Shown piece by piece: positions 32,600-43,453 of a DNA stretch of 64,000 bases (positions are counted from its first letter, which is position 1; every line of letters begins with the position of its first letter). The DNA comes from Sphingobium sp. (GTDB lineage: Bacteria; Pseudomonadota; Alphaproteobacteria; Sphingomonadales; Sphingomonadaceae): the NCBI GenBank assembly GCA_022652485.1, contig JALCRK010000009.1, positions 16,047-80,046 of the forward strand, written 5' to 3'. Position numbers and translations under genes: made by a program. The notes below the pieces were generated by a model. It had not been told where the DNA came from. It saw only the letters and a program-made list of their open reading frames with translations, and searched no databases.

Positions 32600-33172
32600 A
32601 TGTTTTCAAGAACAGAGCGCCTGCTGCTGCGCCCGGGCTGGACCGAAGACGCGTCGGCCCTCGCCCGGACGATCGCCGACCCCGCCATCGCCCGCAACCT
32701 GACACGGTTGCCCTGGCCTTATGGCGTGGCCGATGCGCAGCGTTATATCGCCGAGCAGCAGGAGCAGGAATTCCCCGATTTCCTGATCTTCAAGCGCACG
32801 CGCGGCGCGCCCCAGCTGATCGGCGGATGCGGCATCTCGACCAGCGAGGACGGCGCACCGGAACTCGGCTACTGGATCGCGCGGCATTATTGGGGGCTGG
32901 GCTTCGCCACCGAGGCCGCCGCCGCCGTCATGCGGATCGCGCGGGCAACCGGGCTGCGGCGGATCAGGGCCAGCCACTTCCGGGACAACCCCGCCTCGGC
33001 CGGCGTGCTGCACAAGCTCGGCTTCCGCTCCACCGGCAAGGTCGAGACGCGGCATAGCCCTGCGCGCGGCGGAGCAGCGGAGTGCGTGCTGTTCGAGGAT
33101 GATGGCATCGCCCCCATGCGGAGCGACCTGTCGCTGGATCTCTACCGCGATCTCGCGCCGGTCGCGGCCTGA
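32600..33172 (+). CDS. GNAT family N-acetyltransferase (RimJ type)
   Basis: 190 residues from MFSRTERLLLRPGWTEDA; an earlier TTG frame start is less likely. The protein has the RimJ/RimL-like acetyltransferase core: LIGGCGIS, ELGYWIARHYWGLGFATEA (acetyl-CoA loop) and NPASAGVLHKLGF near the C-terminus. The substrate is unknown; members modify protein N-termini, antibiotics or small amines. It stands alone between two terminators and the obgE-proB run. Confidence 0.88.
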   Translation: MFSRTERLLLRPGWTEDASALARTIADPAIARNLTRLPWPYGVADAQRYIAEQQEQEFPDFLIFKRTRGAPQLIGGCGISTSEDGAPELGYWIARHYWGLGFATEAAAAVMRIARATGLRRIRASHFRDNPASAGVLHKLGFRSTGKVETRHSPARGGAAECVLFEDDGIAPMRSDLSLDLYRDLAPVAA

Positions 33173-33188
33173 GGCGGCAGAGCCAGGA

Positions 33189-33566
33189 AATTGCGCGGGC
33201 GGCGGGCCTTATGGGCATAATGGCTGGTTCGACAGGCTGGAGGACGTGATCGACTTCTATGCCACGCGCGATGTGAAGCCGACCTGCACCAGCGTCATGC
33301 TCAGCTCCTCGGCGGCAGTCGCGGCGGGATGCTGGCCGGGCGCGGAGTTCGCCGACCAGATGAACACCGACGAGCTGGGCAACCTGCCGCTCAACAGGTG
33401 GGAAAAGCAGAATATCGCCACCTTTCTGGGAACCCTCACCGATGGATATCAACCCGGCGCCATCCCCGAACCCGCCACCTGGGCACTGATGATTCTCGGC
33501 TTCGGCGGGATTGGCGCGCGGATACGGCGTCGCCGCGCGCACAAAGCTGCCCTCGCCACGGCCTGA
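33189..33566 (+). pseudogene. Remnant: C-terminus of a di-haem peroxidase/MauG-type protein with PEP-CTERM tail
   Basis: The frame encodes GPYGHNGWFDRLEDVIDFY, NTDELGNLPLNRWEKQNIA and TFLGTLTDGY, matching the C-terminal end of cytochrome c peroxidase/MauG proteins, then IPEPATWALMILGFGGIG with a terminal Arg cluster (RIRRRR), a PEPxxWA sorting tail. No haem-binding CxxCH, signal peptide or start codon is present, and the frame begins inside or just after the GNAT gene. It is best read as a truncated leftover. It is the second PEPxxWA tail in this window. Confidence 0.75.
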
Positions 33567-35820
<2,254 letters not shown>

Positions 35821-35821
<1 letters not shown>

Positions 35822-36723
35822 TGCGTGTTGTGGCCGTCACCGGCGCGACGGGGTTTGTCGGCGGCGAGACGCTGGATCAGTTGCTGGACGCGGGCTTCGC
35901 CGTGCGGGCGCTGGCGCGGCGCGCACAGCCGGAACGCGCGGGCGTGACATGGGTCGCGGGCGCGCTGGATGACCCTGCGGCGCTGGATGATCTGGTGCGC
36001 GGCGCGGACGTGGTGCTGCATATCGCGGGGGTGGTGAACGCGCCTGATCGCGCCGGGTTCGAGGCAGGGAACGGCCAAGGCACCGCCCACGTCATCGCCG
36101 CGATGGGGCAGGCGGGCGTGAAACGCCTCGTCCATGTCTCCTCCTTTGCGGCGCGCAATCCGCAACTGTCCGATTATTGCTGGTCCAAGCATCTCGCCGA
36201 GGAGAAGGTGCGCGCCTCTGGCCTCGACTGGACGATATTGCGGCCTCCCGCCGTCTATGGCCCCAGGGATACGGAGTTCATCGAGGTGATGAAGGTCGCG
36301 CGACATGGCCTGATGCCGGTGCCGCCCACGGGCCGCGCCTCGCTCATCCATGTGCGGGATCTGGCGCGGGTGCTCGTCAGCCTGTGCGGCGAGGCGGGCG
36401 CTGCCTATGCCGGCCAGACATGGGAGGTGGACGACGGCGCCCCAAATGGCCTCTCGCATATCGAGCTGGCCGCCGCCTTCGGGCGGGCATTGAACCGCCG
36501 CGTGATCCCCCTCCCCCTGCCCCAAGGCCTGCTGATGCTGTTCGCGCGGGGAGACCGGCTGGTGCGCGGGCCGCGCGCCAAGCTCACGAAGGACCGCGTG
36601 CGCTATATGTGCCACCCCGATTGGGTGATCGACCCGGCGAAGCGGCCACCGGCAAACTTCTGGCAACCCCGCATATCCGCCGATGAAGGGCTGGCGGAGG
36701 TCGCCGCCTCACTCGTAAATTAA
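35821..36723 (+). CDS. NAD-dependent epimerase/reductase, CerR-like (candidate oxidised-ceramide reductase)
   Basis: 300 residues. The N-terminal Rossmann fold has VTGATGFVGG; a second motif is HIAGVVNAPDR. The catalytic YxxxK is shifted: YCWSKHLAEEK provides Tyr and Lys in YCWSK. VSSFAARNP gives the Ser. This is an extended short-chain dehydrogenase/epimerase. In Caulobacter an NAD-dependent epimerase next to spt (CerR) reduces oxidised ceramide; the location 0.7 kb from acp-spt supports that role, which is inferred. It overlaps the proB stop by 1 base. The stop shares TTAA with the convergent DUF5706 gene. Confidence 0.82.
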
Positions 36724-37253
36724 AGACGCAGGCCGGTTATCAGCTCCAACACCAGGAGCACGAAGCTGCCCACCAATCCGGTCAGAAATGCCCGGTATGC
36801 ATAGCCAAGAAAGCGATATTTCTTGCGCGCCAGAACCTGTCCGTTCTGATAAATATCCCGCAGCATCATGCGGTAGGCGTCTTCATCGCATTGGAGCCGA
36901 CCGAGTACCTCGTCCGAGAAGTTTTCTTCGCTCAGCTGAGAATAGACACCAAAAAACAGCAGATTGTCGCCGGGGCCGAGAGCGCCTTTCGCTTTGCTCA
37001 CTCTCGGCAGCACACATATGATCGCGCAAATCGCAGCCAGAAACGCTCCCGTCGCCAGAACGGCAATAGGGAGCAGCATCGTGCCAGCATGGATCTGCCC
37101 TACGGAGAGGGTAAAAATCACAAATGAGGCGCCGATTATCATATTGGCCTTCTGATCCGCCATCTGACTGAGAGTCAGATTGCCTTGCATCGTCGTCCGC
37201 AATACATAGATCGCGTTGGGGATGAACTCCGAAGGCTTATTCAGATTATTCAT
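36720..37253 (-). CDS. DUF5706 membrane protein (Pycsar effector-like)
   Basis: 177 residues from MNNLNKPSEF. Two upstream ATGs (37289, 37388) are less likely because TAGGG precedes only the start at 37253. The family pattern is visible: QMADQKANMIIGASFVIFTL (first TM segment), a second TM around PIAVLATGAFLAAICAI, NLLFFGVYSQLSEENF, YRMMLRDIYQNGQVLARKKY, and a last TM (FLTGLVGSFVLLVLELITG). DUF5706 proteins are membrane effectors of some Pycsar (cyclic pyrimidine) defence systems. No cyclase gene is near. Local G+C is low (22 of 60 bases at 37201-37260), unlike its neighbours. The function here is unproven. Confidence 0.78.
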   Translation of the reverse strand: MNNLNKPSEFIPNAIYVLRTTMQGNLTLSQMADQKANMIIGASFVIFTLSVGQIHAGTMLLPIAVLATGAFLAAICAIICVLPRVSKAKGALGPGDNLLFFGVYSQLSEENFSDEVLGRLQCDEDAYRMMLRDIYQNGQVLARKKYRFLGYAYRAFLTGLVGSFVLLVLELITGLRL

Positions 37254-37405
37254 TATGTTACGCCCTATTATTGGCTGATCATCAATCATGCCATTATCAG
37301 TTTTTGTTCCGATCAAGCCCACTTCCCGCCATATTCGCTTGCCAAAGAACGTCAAGCGCGGGCATGACCCCGTCACATACACTTCCACGGGAAAAAGACA
37401 GTTCG

Positions 37406-37648
37406 ATGACTGACCGCAACGACATTCAGGATCGCGTTCTTGAGCAGATTGCTCCGTTCAACAAAAAAGGGGTGGAGCTTTCCGACGCCACCACCTTCGC
37501 GGGCGATCTGGAGTGGGACAGCCTGACCGTGATGGATTTCGTCGCCGCGATCGAGGATGAATTCGACATCATCATCAGCATGAACATGCAGGCCGAGATC
37601 GAAACGATCGGCCAGTTGATCGACGCCGTGGCGAAGTTGATCGGCTGA
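37406..37648 (+). CDS. Acyl carrier protein, sphingolipid type
   Basis: 80 residues starting MTDRNDIQDRVLEQIAPFN. The phosphopantetheine attachment Ser is in LEWDSLTVMDFV. The body is acidic (AAIEDEFDIIISM). It is 11 bases upstream of spt, the usual layout in sphingolipid-producing bacteria, where a dedicated ACP delivers the acyl thioester to serine palmitoyltransferase. It is not the general fatty-acid ACP, whose neighbours would be fabG/fabF. The ribosome-binding site is weak. Confidence 0.9.
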   Translation: MTDRNDIQDRVLEQIAPFNKKGVELSDATTFAGDLEWDSLTVMDFVAAIEDEFDIIISMNMQAEIETIGQLIDAVAKLIG

Positions 37649-37659
37649 GGGGCGCACGC

Positions 37660-38883
37660 ATGACCGACCTGTTTTCCAAATTCGATCCGCTGATCGAGAT
37701 GCGCGCCAACCTGCTCTCCAGCGGAGTCACCGACCCGTTCGGCCTCGTGATGGAGAAGGTGATCTCGCCCACCGTCGCGCTGTGCAACGGGCGCGAAACG
37801 ATCCTGCTCGGCACGTACAACTATATGGGCATGACGTTCGACCCGGACGTGATCCAGGCGGGGAAGGACGCGCTCGACCAGTTCGGCTCCGGCACCACCG
37901 GCAGCCGCGTCCTCAATGGCACCTATGCCGGGCACAAGGCGGTCGAGGAGGCATTGAAGGACTTCTACGGGATGGACCATGCGATGGTCTTTTCCACCGG
38001 CTATCAGGCCAATCTCGGCATCATCAGCACGATCGCGGGCAAGGGCGACTATATCGTGCTCGATATCGACAGCCACGCCAGCATCTGGGACGGCTGCAAG
38101 ATGGGCGATGCCGAAGTCGTGCCGTTCAAGCACAACGACATCGACGCGATGGAAAAGCGCCTGAAGCGCATTCCCGAGGGCGCGGGCAAGCTGGTGGTGC
38201 TGGAAGGCGTCTATTCGATGCTGGGCGACATCGCGCCGCTGAAAGAGATGATCGCGGTCGCCAAGGCGCATGGCGCGATGGTTCTGGTGGACGAGGCGCA
38301 CTCTATGGGCTTCATCGGCCCCAACGGGCGCGGCGTGGCCGAAGAACAGGGCGTGCTGGACGAGGTCGATTTCGTGATCGGCACCTTCTCGAAATCGGTC
38401 GGCACGGTGGGCGGCTTCTGCGTCTCCAACCATCCCAAGTTCGAGATCATGCGGCTGGTGTGCCGCCCCTATGTCTTCACCGCCTCGCTCCCGCCGAGTG
38501 TGGTCGCCACCGCCACCACCTCGATCCGCAAGCTGATGCACGCCAGCAACAAGCGCGCACATCTGTGGGAGAACAGCAAGACGCTGCACAAGGGCCTGCG
38601 CGACGCGGGCTTCCAGCTCGGCACCACAGAACCGCAGAGCGCCATCATCTCCGTCATCATGCCGGATCTGGAGCGCGGCGCGGCGATGTGGGAGGCGCTG
38701 CTGCACGAGGGGCTGTATGTGAACCTCGCGCGCCCGCCCGCAACGCCCGCCGGGATGACACTGCTGCGCTGCTCGCTCTGTGCCGAGCATAGCGCGGAAC
38801 AGGTGCAGACGATCATCGGCATGTTCACCCGCGCCGGCAAGGCCACCGGGATTATCGGCCAGGAACACACTCTTAGCGCGTAA
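37660..38883 (+). CDS. spt: Serine palmitoyltransferase (alpha-oxoamine synthase)
   Basis: 407 residues of a PLP-dependent alpha-oxoamine synthase. The motifs are TYNYMGMTFDPDV, GSGTTGSRVLNGTYAGH, VDEAHSMGFIG and GTFSKSVGTVGGFC with the PLP lysine. It condenses serine with an acyl thioester to 3-oxo-sphinganine, the first committed step of sphingolipid synthesis. The gene has the soluble bacterial length. It follows its ACP by 11 bases and is ahead of a hybrid kinase. Assignment as SPT rather than KBL or ALAS rests on the ACP neighbour and motif details; hemA is present separately at 57.7 kb. Confidence 0.93.
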   Translation: MTDLFSKFDPLIEMRANLLSSGVTDPFGLVMEKVISPTVALCNGRETILLGTYNYMGMTFDPDVIQAGKDALDQFGSGTTGSRVLNGTYAGHKAVEEALKDFYGMDHAMVFSTGYQANLGIISTIAGKGDYIVLDIDSHASIWDGCKMGDAEVVPFKHNDIDAMEKRLKRIPEGAGKLVVLEGVYSMLGDIAPLKEMIAVAKAHGAMVLVDEAHSMGFIGPNGRGVAEEQGVLDEVDFVIGTFSKSVGTVGGFCVSNHPKFEIMRLVCRPYVFTASLPPSVVATATTSIRKLMHASNKRAHLWENSKTLHKGLRDAGFQLGTTEPQSAIISVIMPDLERGAAMWEALLHEGLYVNLARPPATPAGMTLLRCSLCAEHSAEQVQTIIGMFTRAGKATGIIGQEHTLSA

Positions 38884-38936
38884 AACCGGGAAATCTGCGG
38901 CTTCCCTTGCGTGGGCAGATGGTATAGCCTCGGCAC

Positions 38937-40955
38937 ATGAACGACTATTCTGGCGGGATTGCAGAGGAGAGTACGCCCTGGAAAGAGCGCGTCGATCGCC
39001 TCTTGCCGATACTCATCGGCGTTTCCCTCGCCATGACTATCGGCGCCCTGCTCTATTTCGCGGGAACCGCCGCGCGGGAGCAGGAACAGGCGCTGATCCA
39101 GCAGCAGCGCAGCTACGAGATCGTGTCGCTGGCGCATCAGCTCGACGCCTCCGTCGCGAAGGCGGAGTCCTCGCTCGCCCGCTACGTCATCAGCATGGAC
39201 AAGGATATTGGCCGCCAATATCAGGACGAGTGGGACCATGCGGCCACCGAGCTGGCGACGCTGCGGCGGGTGACGCTCAACGATCGCGTCGAGGCCGCGC
39301 TGGTCGATCAGCTCGATGTCGCCTTTCAGGAACGCGGGGCCGCGCTTAGCGACATCGCGCTGCGCACGACCTATGACCAGAAGGAAACCTCGCTCGGTAA
39401 ATTCTACCTCGCGAGCAAGGCGCAGAGCCTCAGGCGCATGAACGCGCTGCTCGATCAGGTGATCGAGGAAGAGAACACCCGGCTCGATGAGCGCAATGTC
39501 GATGTGGTGCGCGCGGGAGACAGCGTGCAGCAGGTGACGACAACATATCGCCTCGTCGGGCTGGTGCTGATGGTCGCGCTGCTGCTGATGCTATGGGTCG
39601 CGCGGGCGACGATGAAGGAGCGGCGGCAGGAGCAGAGGCTGATCGACGAGGAATATCAGCGGGCACTGGCGCTGGAGGCCGCCGTCGCCGCGCGCACAGA
39701 GGAACTGCGCCACGCCTATGCCAAGCTGCAACGCGAATCCGAGGATCGGGCCAAGGCGGAGGAAAGCCTGCGCCAGATGCAGAAGATGGAAGCCGTGGGC
39801 CAGCTTACGGGCGGCATTGCCCATGATTTCAATAATATGCTGGCCGTTGTTGTGGGTGGATTGGAGCTTGCGCGACGGCGCGTAGCCGACGAACCGGAGG
39901 CGGTGCGCCATCTGGACAATGCGCTGGAGGGGGCCGAGCGGGCCGCCGCCCTCACCCGCCGCCTGCTCGCTTTCGCGCGCGCCGAGCCGCATATGCCCGA
40001 GGCGCAATCGCCGGACGGGGTCGTCACCGGCATGGTCGATCTCGTCGATCGTGCGATCGGCGACCAGATCAAGGTGGAGCTGGATCTCGATTGCGGCGAC
40101 TGGCCGGTGTTCGTCGACCGGCATCAGCTCGAGAACGCGCTGCTCAACCTCGCGGTCAACGCGCGCGACGCGATGGACGGCAAGGGCACGCTGCTGTTCC
40201 GTACGCGCCAGACCCGCCTGCGCGGCAACGAGATCGGCGAGTGTACGCCGGGCGAATATATCTGCCTCTCCGTGATCGATACCGGCTGCGGCATGACGGA
40301 CGAGGTGCGCGCGCGGGTGTTCGAGCCGTTCTTCACCACCAAGGCGCATGGCAAGGGCACCGGGCTGGGCCTCAGCCAGGTGTTCGGCGTCGTGCGGCAA
40401 TGCGGCGGCGAGATCGAGATTCTTTCCACCCCCGGCGAGGGCACCGAGGTTCAGCTCTATCTGCCGCGCCATATTCAGGCCGGAAAGCCGGAAGGAGCGG
40501 CCCCCTCCCCGGCTGCGACGGATAGCGCCAGCCCGGCCCTTTCCGGCTCCGGCCAGACCCCACTCAGGATATTGGTGGTGGAGGATGATCCGCGCGTGCT
40601 GGCGCAGACGCGTTCCGCCATCGTGGAGCTGGGCCACATGGCGATCTGCTGCGATCATCCCTCGCGGGCGGTCGCGATGCTGGACGAGAATCCGGGCATC
40701 GACATTATTCTGAGCGACGTGCTGATGCCGGACATGACGGGGCCGGAGATGATCGCGGCGTTGCCGCCGCATTATCGCTCCATCCCGGTGATGTTCGTGA
40801 CCGGCTATGCGGGCGATGTGCAGGACAGCCGCATGTTCGAGGGGCATTTCCTGCTGCGCAAGCCCTACACCCTCGCCGCGCTGGAAAAAACGATAGCGCA
40901 GGCGGCCGTCAGCCGATTGCCCGGCTTGCAATCAGACGTGGCACCAGCAGGATAG
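38937..40955 (+). CDS. Hybrid sensor histidine kinase with CHASE3-like sensor
   Basis: 672 residues. TM1 is near residues 20-45 ([20 protein letters not shown]); a CHASE3-like extracytoplasmic helical domain follows ([31 protein letters not shown]); TM2 is at [18 protein letters not shown]. Then come a coiled coil, HisKA ([17 protein letters not shown]), HATPase ([43 protein letters not shown]) and a C-terminal receiver ([25 protein letters not shown]). It is 53 bases after spt and could share its transcript. The 3' end overlaps the convergent gene by 47 bases. Confidence 0.92.
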   Translation: MNDYSGGIAEESTPWKERVDRLLPILIGVSLAMTIGALLYFAGTAAREQEQALIQQQRSYEIVSLAHQLDASVAKAESSLARYVISMDKDIGRQYQDEWDHAATELATLRRVTLNDRVEAALVDQLDVAFQERGAALSDIALRTTYDQKETSLGKFYLASKAQSLRRMNALLDQVIEEENTRLDERNVDVVRAGDSVQQVTTTYRLVGLVLMVALLLMLWVARATMKERRQEQRLIDEEYQRALALEAAVAARTEELRHAYAKLQRESEDRAKAEESLRQMQKMEAVGQLTGGIAHDFNNMLAVVVGGLELARRRVADEPEAVRHLDNALEGAERAAALTRRLLAFARAEPHMPEAQSPDGVVTGMVDLVDRAIGDQIKVELDLDCGDWPVFVDRHQLENALLNLAVNARDAMDGKGTLLFRTRQTRLRGNEIGECTPGEYICLSVIDTGCGMTDEVRARVFEPFFTTKAHGKGTGLGLSQVFGVVRQCGGEIEILSTPGEGTEVQLYLPRHIQAGKPEGAAPSPAATDSASPALSGSGQTPLRILVVEDDPRVLAQTRSAIVELGHMAICCDHPSRAVAMLDENPGIDIILSDVLMPDMTGPEMIAALPPHYRSIPVMFVTGYAGDVQDSRMFEGHFLLRKPYTLAALEKTIAQAAVSRLPGLQSDVAPAG

Positions 40956-41820
40956 CCGCGACCAGCGGGTGCCGCCGCTGCCACGGTCGCAGGACGATGC
41001 GGGTTCCGGCATGGCGATTGATCTTCCACGCGAGATACTCGATCCCGCCCGCGAAGGTGAAGCTCGCCTTGATGAGACGCAGGACGCTCAAGGTCTTGCC
41101 GCGCCGTCGCAGCTGCTGCCAGCGAAGGGTCGCGGCGTTCGCCTCCGCACGGCTGACGGCGGCAGCAGAACCGATCCGTCCGTCCGCTATCGCGGCATCA
41201 AACAGGGCCGCATAATAATCCGGCGCGCTCTCGACGATGGAGCCGGAGCGCCCTTTGCGTTCGGCGCGCAACTCGCAGGTGTAGGTCATGGCAAAGCCCG
41301 CCTCGAACACGCCGCGCGCGCCTGCCCGCTCCGCAGGCGACACACCCGGCAAGGCGAGCGCGAGCAGGGTCGACCCAGCCTCGGCGACAGATGCGACGAC
41401 ATTCCGCCTTGCAGCTTCATCCGCCACCCATGCCAGCCGCGAAGGCTGCGCGAAGCGTGCCCAGACAGAGACATTGTCCGCCTTATCGCTGCACAGCCGG
41501 GCGAAATCATCTTGAGACAGCACCGCATATTTGGCACTCAGGCCATTCAAAGCAAATGGAAAAACATTAGGCGGGATCAGGCGGTTGGCGGAAGCCAGCC
41601 AGCTCTTGCCATAGGCGGCGCGATAGTCTGACACGATGAGGTAGAAATCGAGCATCAGCCCATCCAGCTGGCTCTCGCGCAGGCAGGAGCCGTAGAACAG
41701 CACGGCGCGCGCGGCGGCGGGATGGAGCGCGGCGATGGCCGCCGCCATCTCCGCAACGCGTGGATCGACAGGCTGGGCAAGCTCGGCGCCGACCAGCGCC
41801 GCGACGGCGGAACCGCTCAC
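40909..41820 (-). CDS. Tam41-like nucleotidyltransferase
   Basis: 303 residues. A pattern resembling Tam41 (mitochondrial CDP-diacylglycerol synthase) is visible: RAVLFYGSCLRESQLDGLML, DFYLIVSDYRAAYGKSW, NRLIPPNVFPF and a later SAKYAVLSQDDF. The YGS and D-F pair are the expected metal/nucleotide residues. A hydrophobic C-terminal segment ([16 protein letters not shown]) may anchor it. It overlaps the lipid kinase stop by 4 bases (ATGA). Next to spt this suggests CDP-activation or head-group transfer to a phospho-ceramide, by analogy with the Caulobacter cpg genes; this is inference. Confidence 0.55.
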   Translation of the reverse strand: MSGSAVAALVGAELAQPVDPRVAEMAAAIAALHPAAARAVLFYGSCLRESQLDGLMLDFYLIVSDYRAAYGKSWLASANRLIPPNVFPFALNGLSAKYAVLSQDDFARLCSDKADNVSVWARFAQPSRLAWVADEAARRNVVASVAEAGSTLLALALPGVSPAERAGARGVFEAGFAMTYTCELRAERKGRSGSIVESAPDYYAALFDAAIADGRIGSAAAVSRAEANAATLRWQQLRRRGKTLSVLRLIKASFTFAGGIEYLAWKINRHAGTRIVLRPWQRRHPLVAAILLVPRLIASRAIG

Positions 41821-42794
41821 GCCGCGAGACGCAGGAACGGCACCGGCGGGGTCGATGTCAGTACGATCGGCCGCCCCTCATCGGCGTGGAAGATCTCGCC
41901 GTCCAGAATGACGCTGCTGTTCTCGCCCTCGATGCGGATTTCGTCGCCATGTTCGAGGTGGATGCCATCCATCTTCTGCCGCCCGAAACGCCCGAGCGCG
42001 CTTGCGAAAACCATGCGCAGCATCGCCCCGGCGCTATGATCGACCGCGAGCAGCTTCAGCCTGCCGCCGACATCGGCACCCCCGGCGGGGCGCGCACCCA
42101 GCAGCAGCTTCTCGAGCGTGGTGACGATCAGCACCGCATAGCGCCCGACCATCTGGCCCTTGCGGATGAAGGAGATGGAAACGGGCCGCGCGGCGGGCGG
42201 CATATATTTCCCCTTGATGCCGAAGAAGACACCGGCCAGCACCGCAAGCGCGGTGAGAAAATGCGAGATGCCGTTGGAAAGACCGAGCGGATAGATGCGG
42301 TTGCGGCAATAGAGGATGGAATCGGCCAAGCCTGCCCCACCGAGGAACATGCCGAGCACCGGGCGGCTCGTCGGCCCGCCATCGGACAGCGCGATCAGCT
42401 CGCGCGCCACGACATGCCCCTGTACCCCCTCCCGCGCGATCGCGACAATCTGCTCGAGCGCCTTGATCGGATCGCCCCTGATGCCGAGATCAAGCGCGAT
42501 GAGGTTGGTCTTGCCATTGGGCAGCACCGCGACCGGCGGCGGGCTGGCGCCCTCGAAATAATGCCCCTGATACAGCTCGGTCAGGGCGGTCTGCACGGTG
42601 CCGTCGCCGCCGTTGATGACGAGGACCGCCGGCTTCACATGCGCGATCATCTGCATCGCGCGGCCGATCTGCTCGACGCACTCCACCTCATAGTGGAAAA
42701 TGTCCTGATTGCCCGCGCAATAGCTGCGAACGCGCGGAAGCAACTGGCGGTTGCCGGTCGACTTCGGGTTCGAGAGGAGCGCGACGAGAACCAT
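41817..42794 (-). CDS. Diacylglycerol kinase-family lipid kinase (ceramide kinase candidate)
   Basis: 325 residues from MVLVALLSNPKSTGNRQLLP. The kinase motif GGDGT is in LVINGGDGTVQTAL. The following loop is PNGKTNLIA instead of the usual PxGTGNDFA, an altered nucleotide-binding part. SVILDGEIFH near the C-terminus supplies the acidic catalytic pair. Diacylglycerol-kinase relatives phosphorylate lipids at the inner membrane. Proximity to spt and to the Tam41-like gene suggests a ceramide substrate as in Caulobacter CpgB, but diacylglycerol cannot be excluded. The ATG at 42794 follows the DUF2141 stop by 4 bases. Confidence 0.85.
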   Translation of the reverse strand: MVLVALLSNPKSTGNRQLLPRVRSYCAGNQDIFHYEVECVEQIGRAMQMIAHVKPAVLVINGGDGTVQTALTELYQGHYFEGASPPPVAVLPNGKTNLIALDLGIRGDPIKALEQIVAIAREGVQGHVVARELIALSDGGPTSRPVLGMFLGGAGLADSILYCRNRIYPLGLSNGISHFLTALAVLAGVFFGIKGKYMPPAARPVSISFIRKGQMVGRYAVLIVTTLEKLLLGARPAGGADVGGRLKLLAVDHSAGAMLRMVFASALGRFGRQKMDGIHLEHGDEIRIEGENSSVILDGEIFHADEGRPIVLTSTPPVPFLRLAA

Positions 42795-42798
42795 GATC

Positions 42799-43320
42799 CT
42801 ACATATACTGGAGCGAAATGGCGATGATGACCGGCGTATTGCCGACCGCGACCGCGGCCTTGTCCACCGAGGGCTTGCCGAGGTTGAAAATGCTGACCTT
42901 GGGATTATTCGAGAATCCACCGCCGTCGCGACTCAGATCGGTCTTGCCGTTGCCGTTGACATCATGACGCACGGCGACGCCATAGCGGCCCGAGGCGGGC
43001 AGCGGCATACAGAAGCGCATCTTGCCGTTTACCGGACGCGCCGGCGCCTCGATCCGGTTGATCCAGGCGCCCTTCTCCAGCCAGGCAGTGCGGGTGGCGG
43101 GATAGGACTGAAGCCGGATGATGCCCGTCGACGCCTCGAACCCGGAAACCTCGACAATGATCGAAGGACCGGCATCGGCGGCGCAGCGCGCCATGTCGTT
43201 ATCGATCACCTGACGCTGGGCATAAGCAAGAACGGGGGACGCGACGGAGCCGCCAATCACGAGCGCCGCAGCAACGGCACAGAGCGCCGCCTTGCGAAAC
43301 ACACCCGAAATTTTCGACAT
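42799..43320 (-). CDS. DUF2141 exported protein
   Basis: 173 residues from MSKISGVFRKAALCAVAAAL, a signal peptide with cleavage near VLAYAQ. DUF2141 motifs follow: SIIVEVSGFEASTGIIRLQ, GRYGVAVRHDVNGNGKTDLS, and a C-terminal beta-strand region (VIIAISLQY). DUF2141 proteins are small periplasmic or secreted proteins of unknown role. GAGGAG lies upstream of the start. It is the first gene of the minus-strand trio with the lipid kinase and the Tam41-like protein. Confidence 0.88.
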   Translation of the reverse strand: MSKISGVFRKAALCAVAAALVIGGSVASPVLAYAQRQVIDNDMARCAADAGPSIIVEVSGFEASTGIIRLQSYPATRTAWLEKGAWINRIEAPARPVNGKMRFCMPLPASGRYGVAVRHDVNGNGKTDLSRDGGGFSNNPKVSIFNLGKPSVDKAAVAVGNTPVIIAISLQYM

Positions 43321-43453
43321 GACCAAGTTTCTCCTCGAAGCTATAGCCCGCTCAGGATAGAACGTCCCGCGCGAGCTGGCCCTGTTCGCCCTGATGTTGA
43401 TATGGAAGGCATTTGCGGCCAAAAAATGGTGACGGGACGACGATAAGTTGAAA

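Noticed and set aside
36720..37253. A complete Pycsar defence operon
   Set aside because: Only an effector-like protein is visible; there is no cyclase or second partner nearby.
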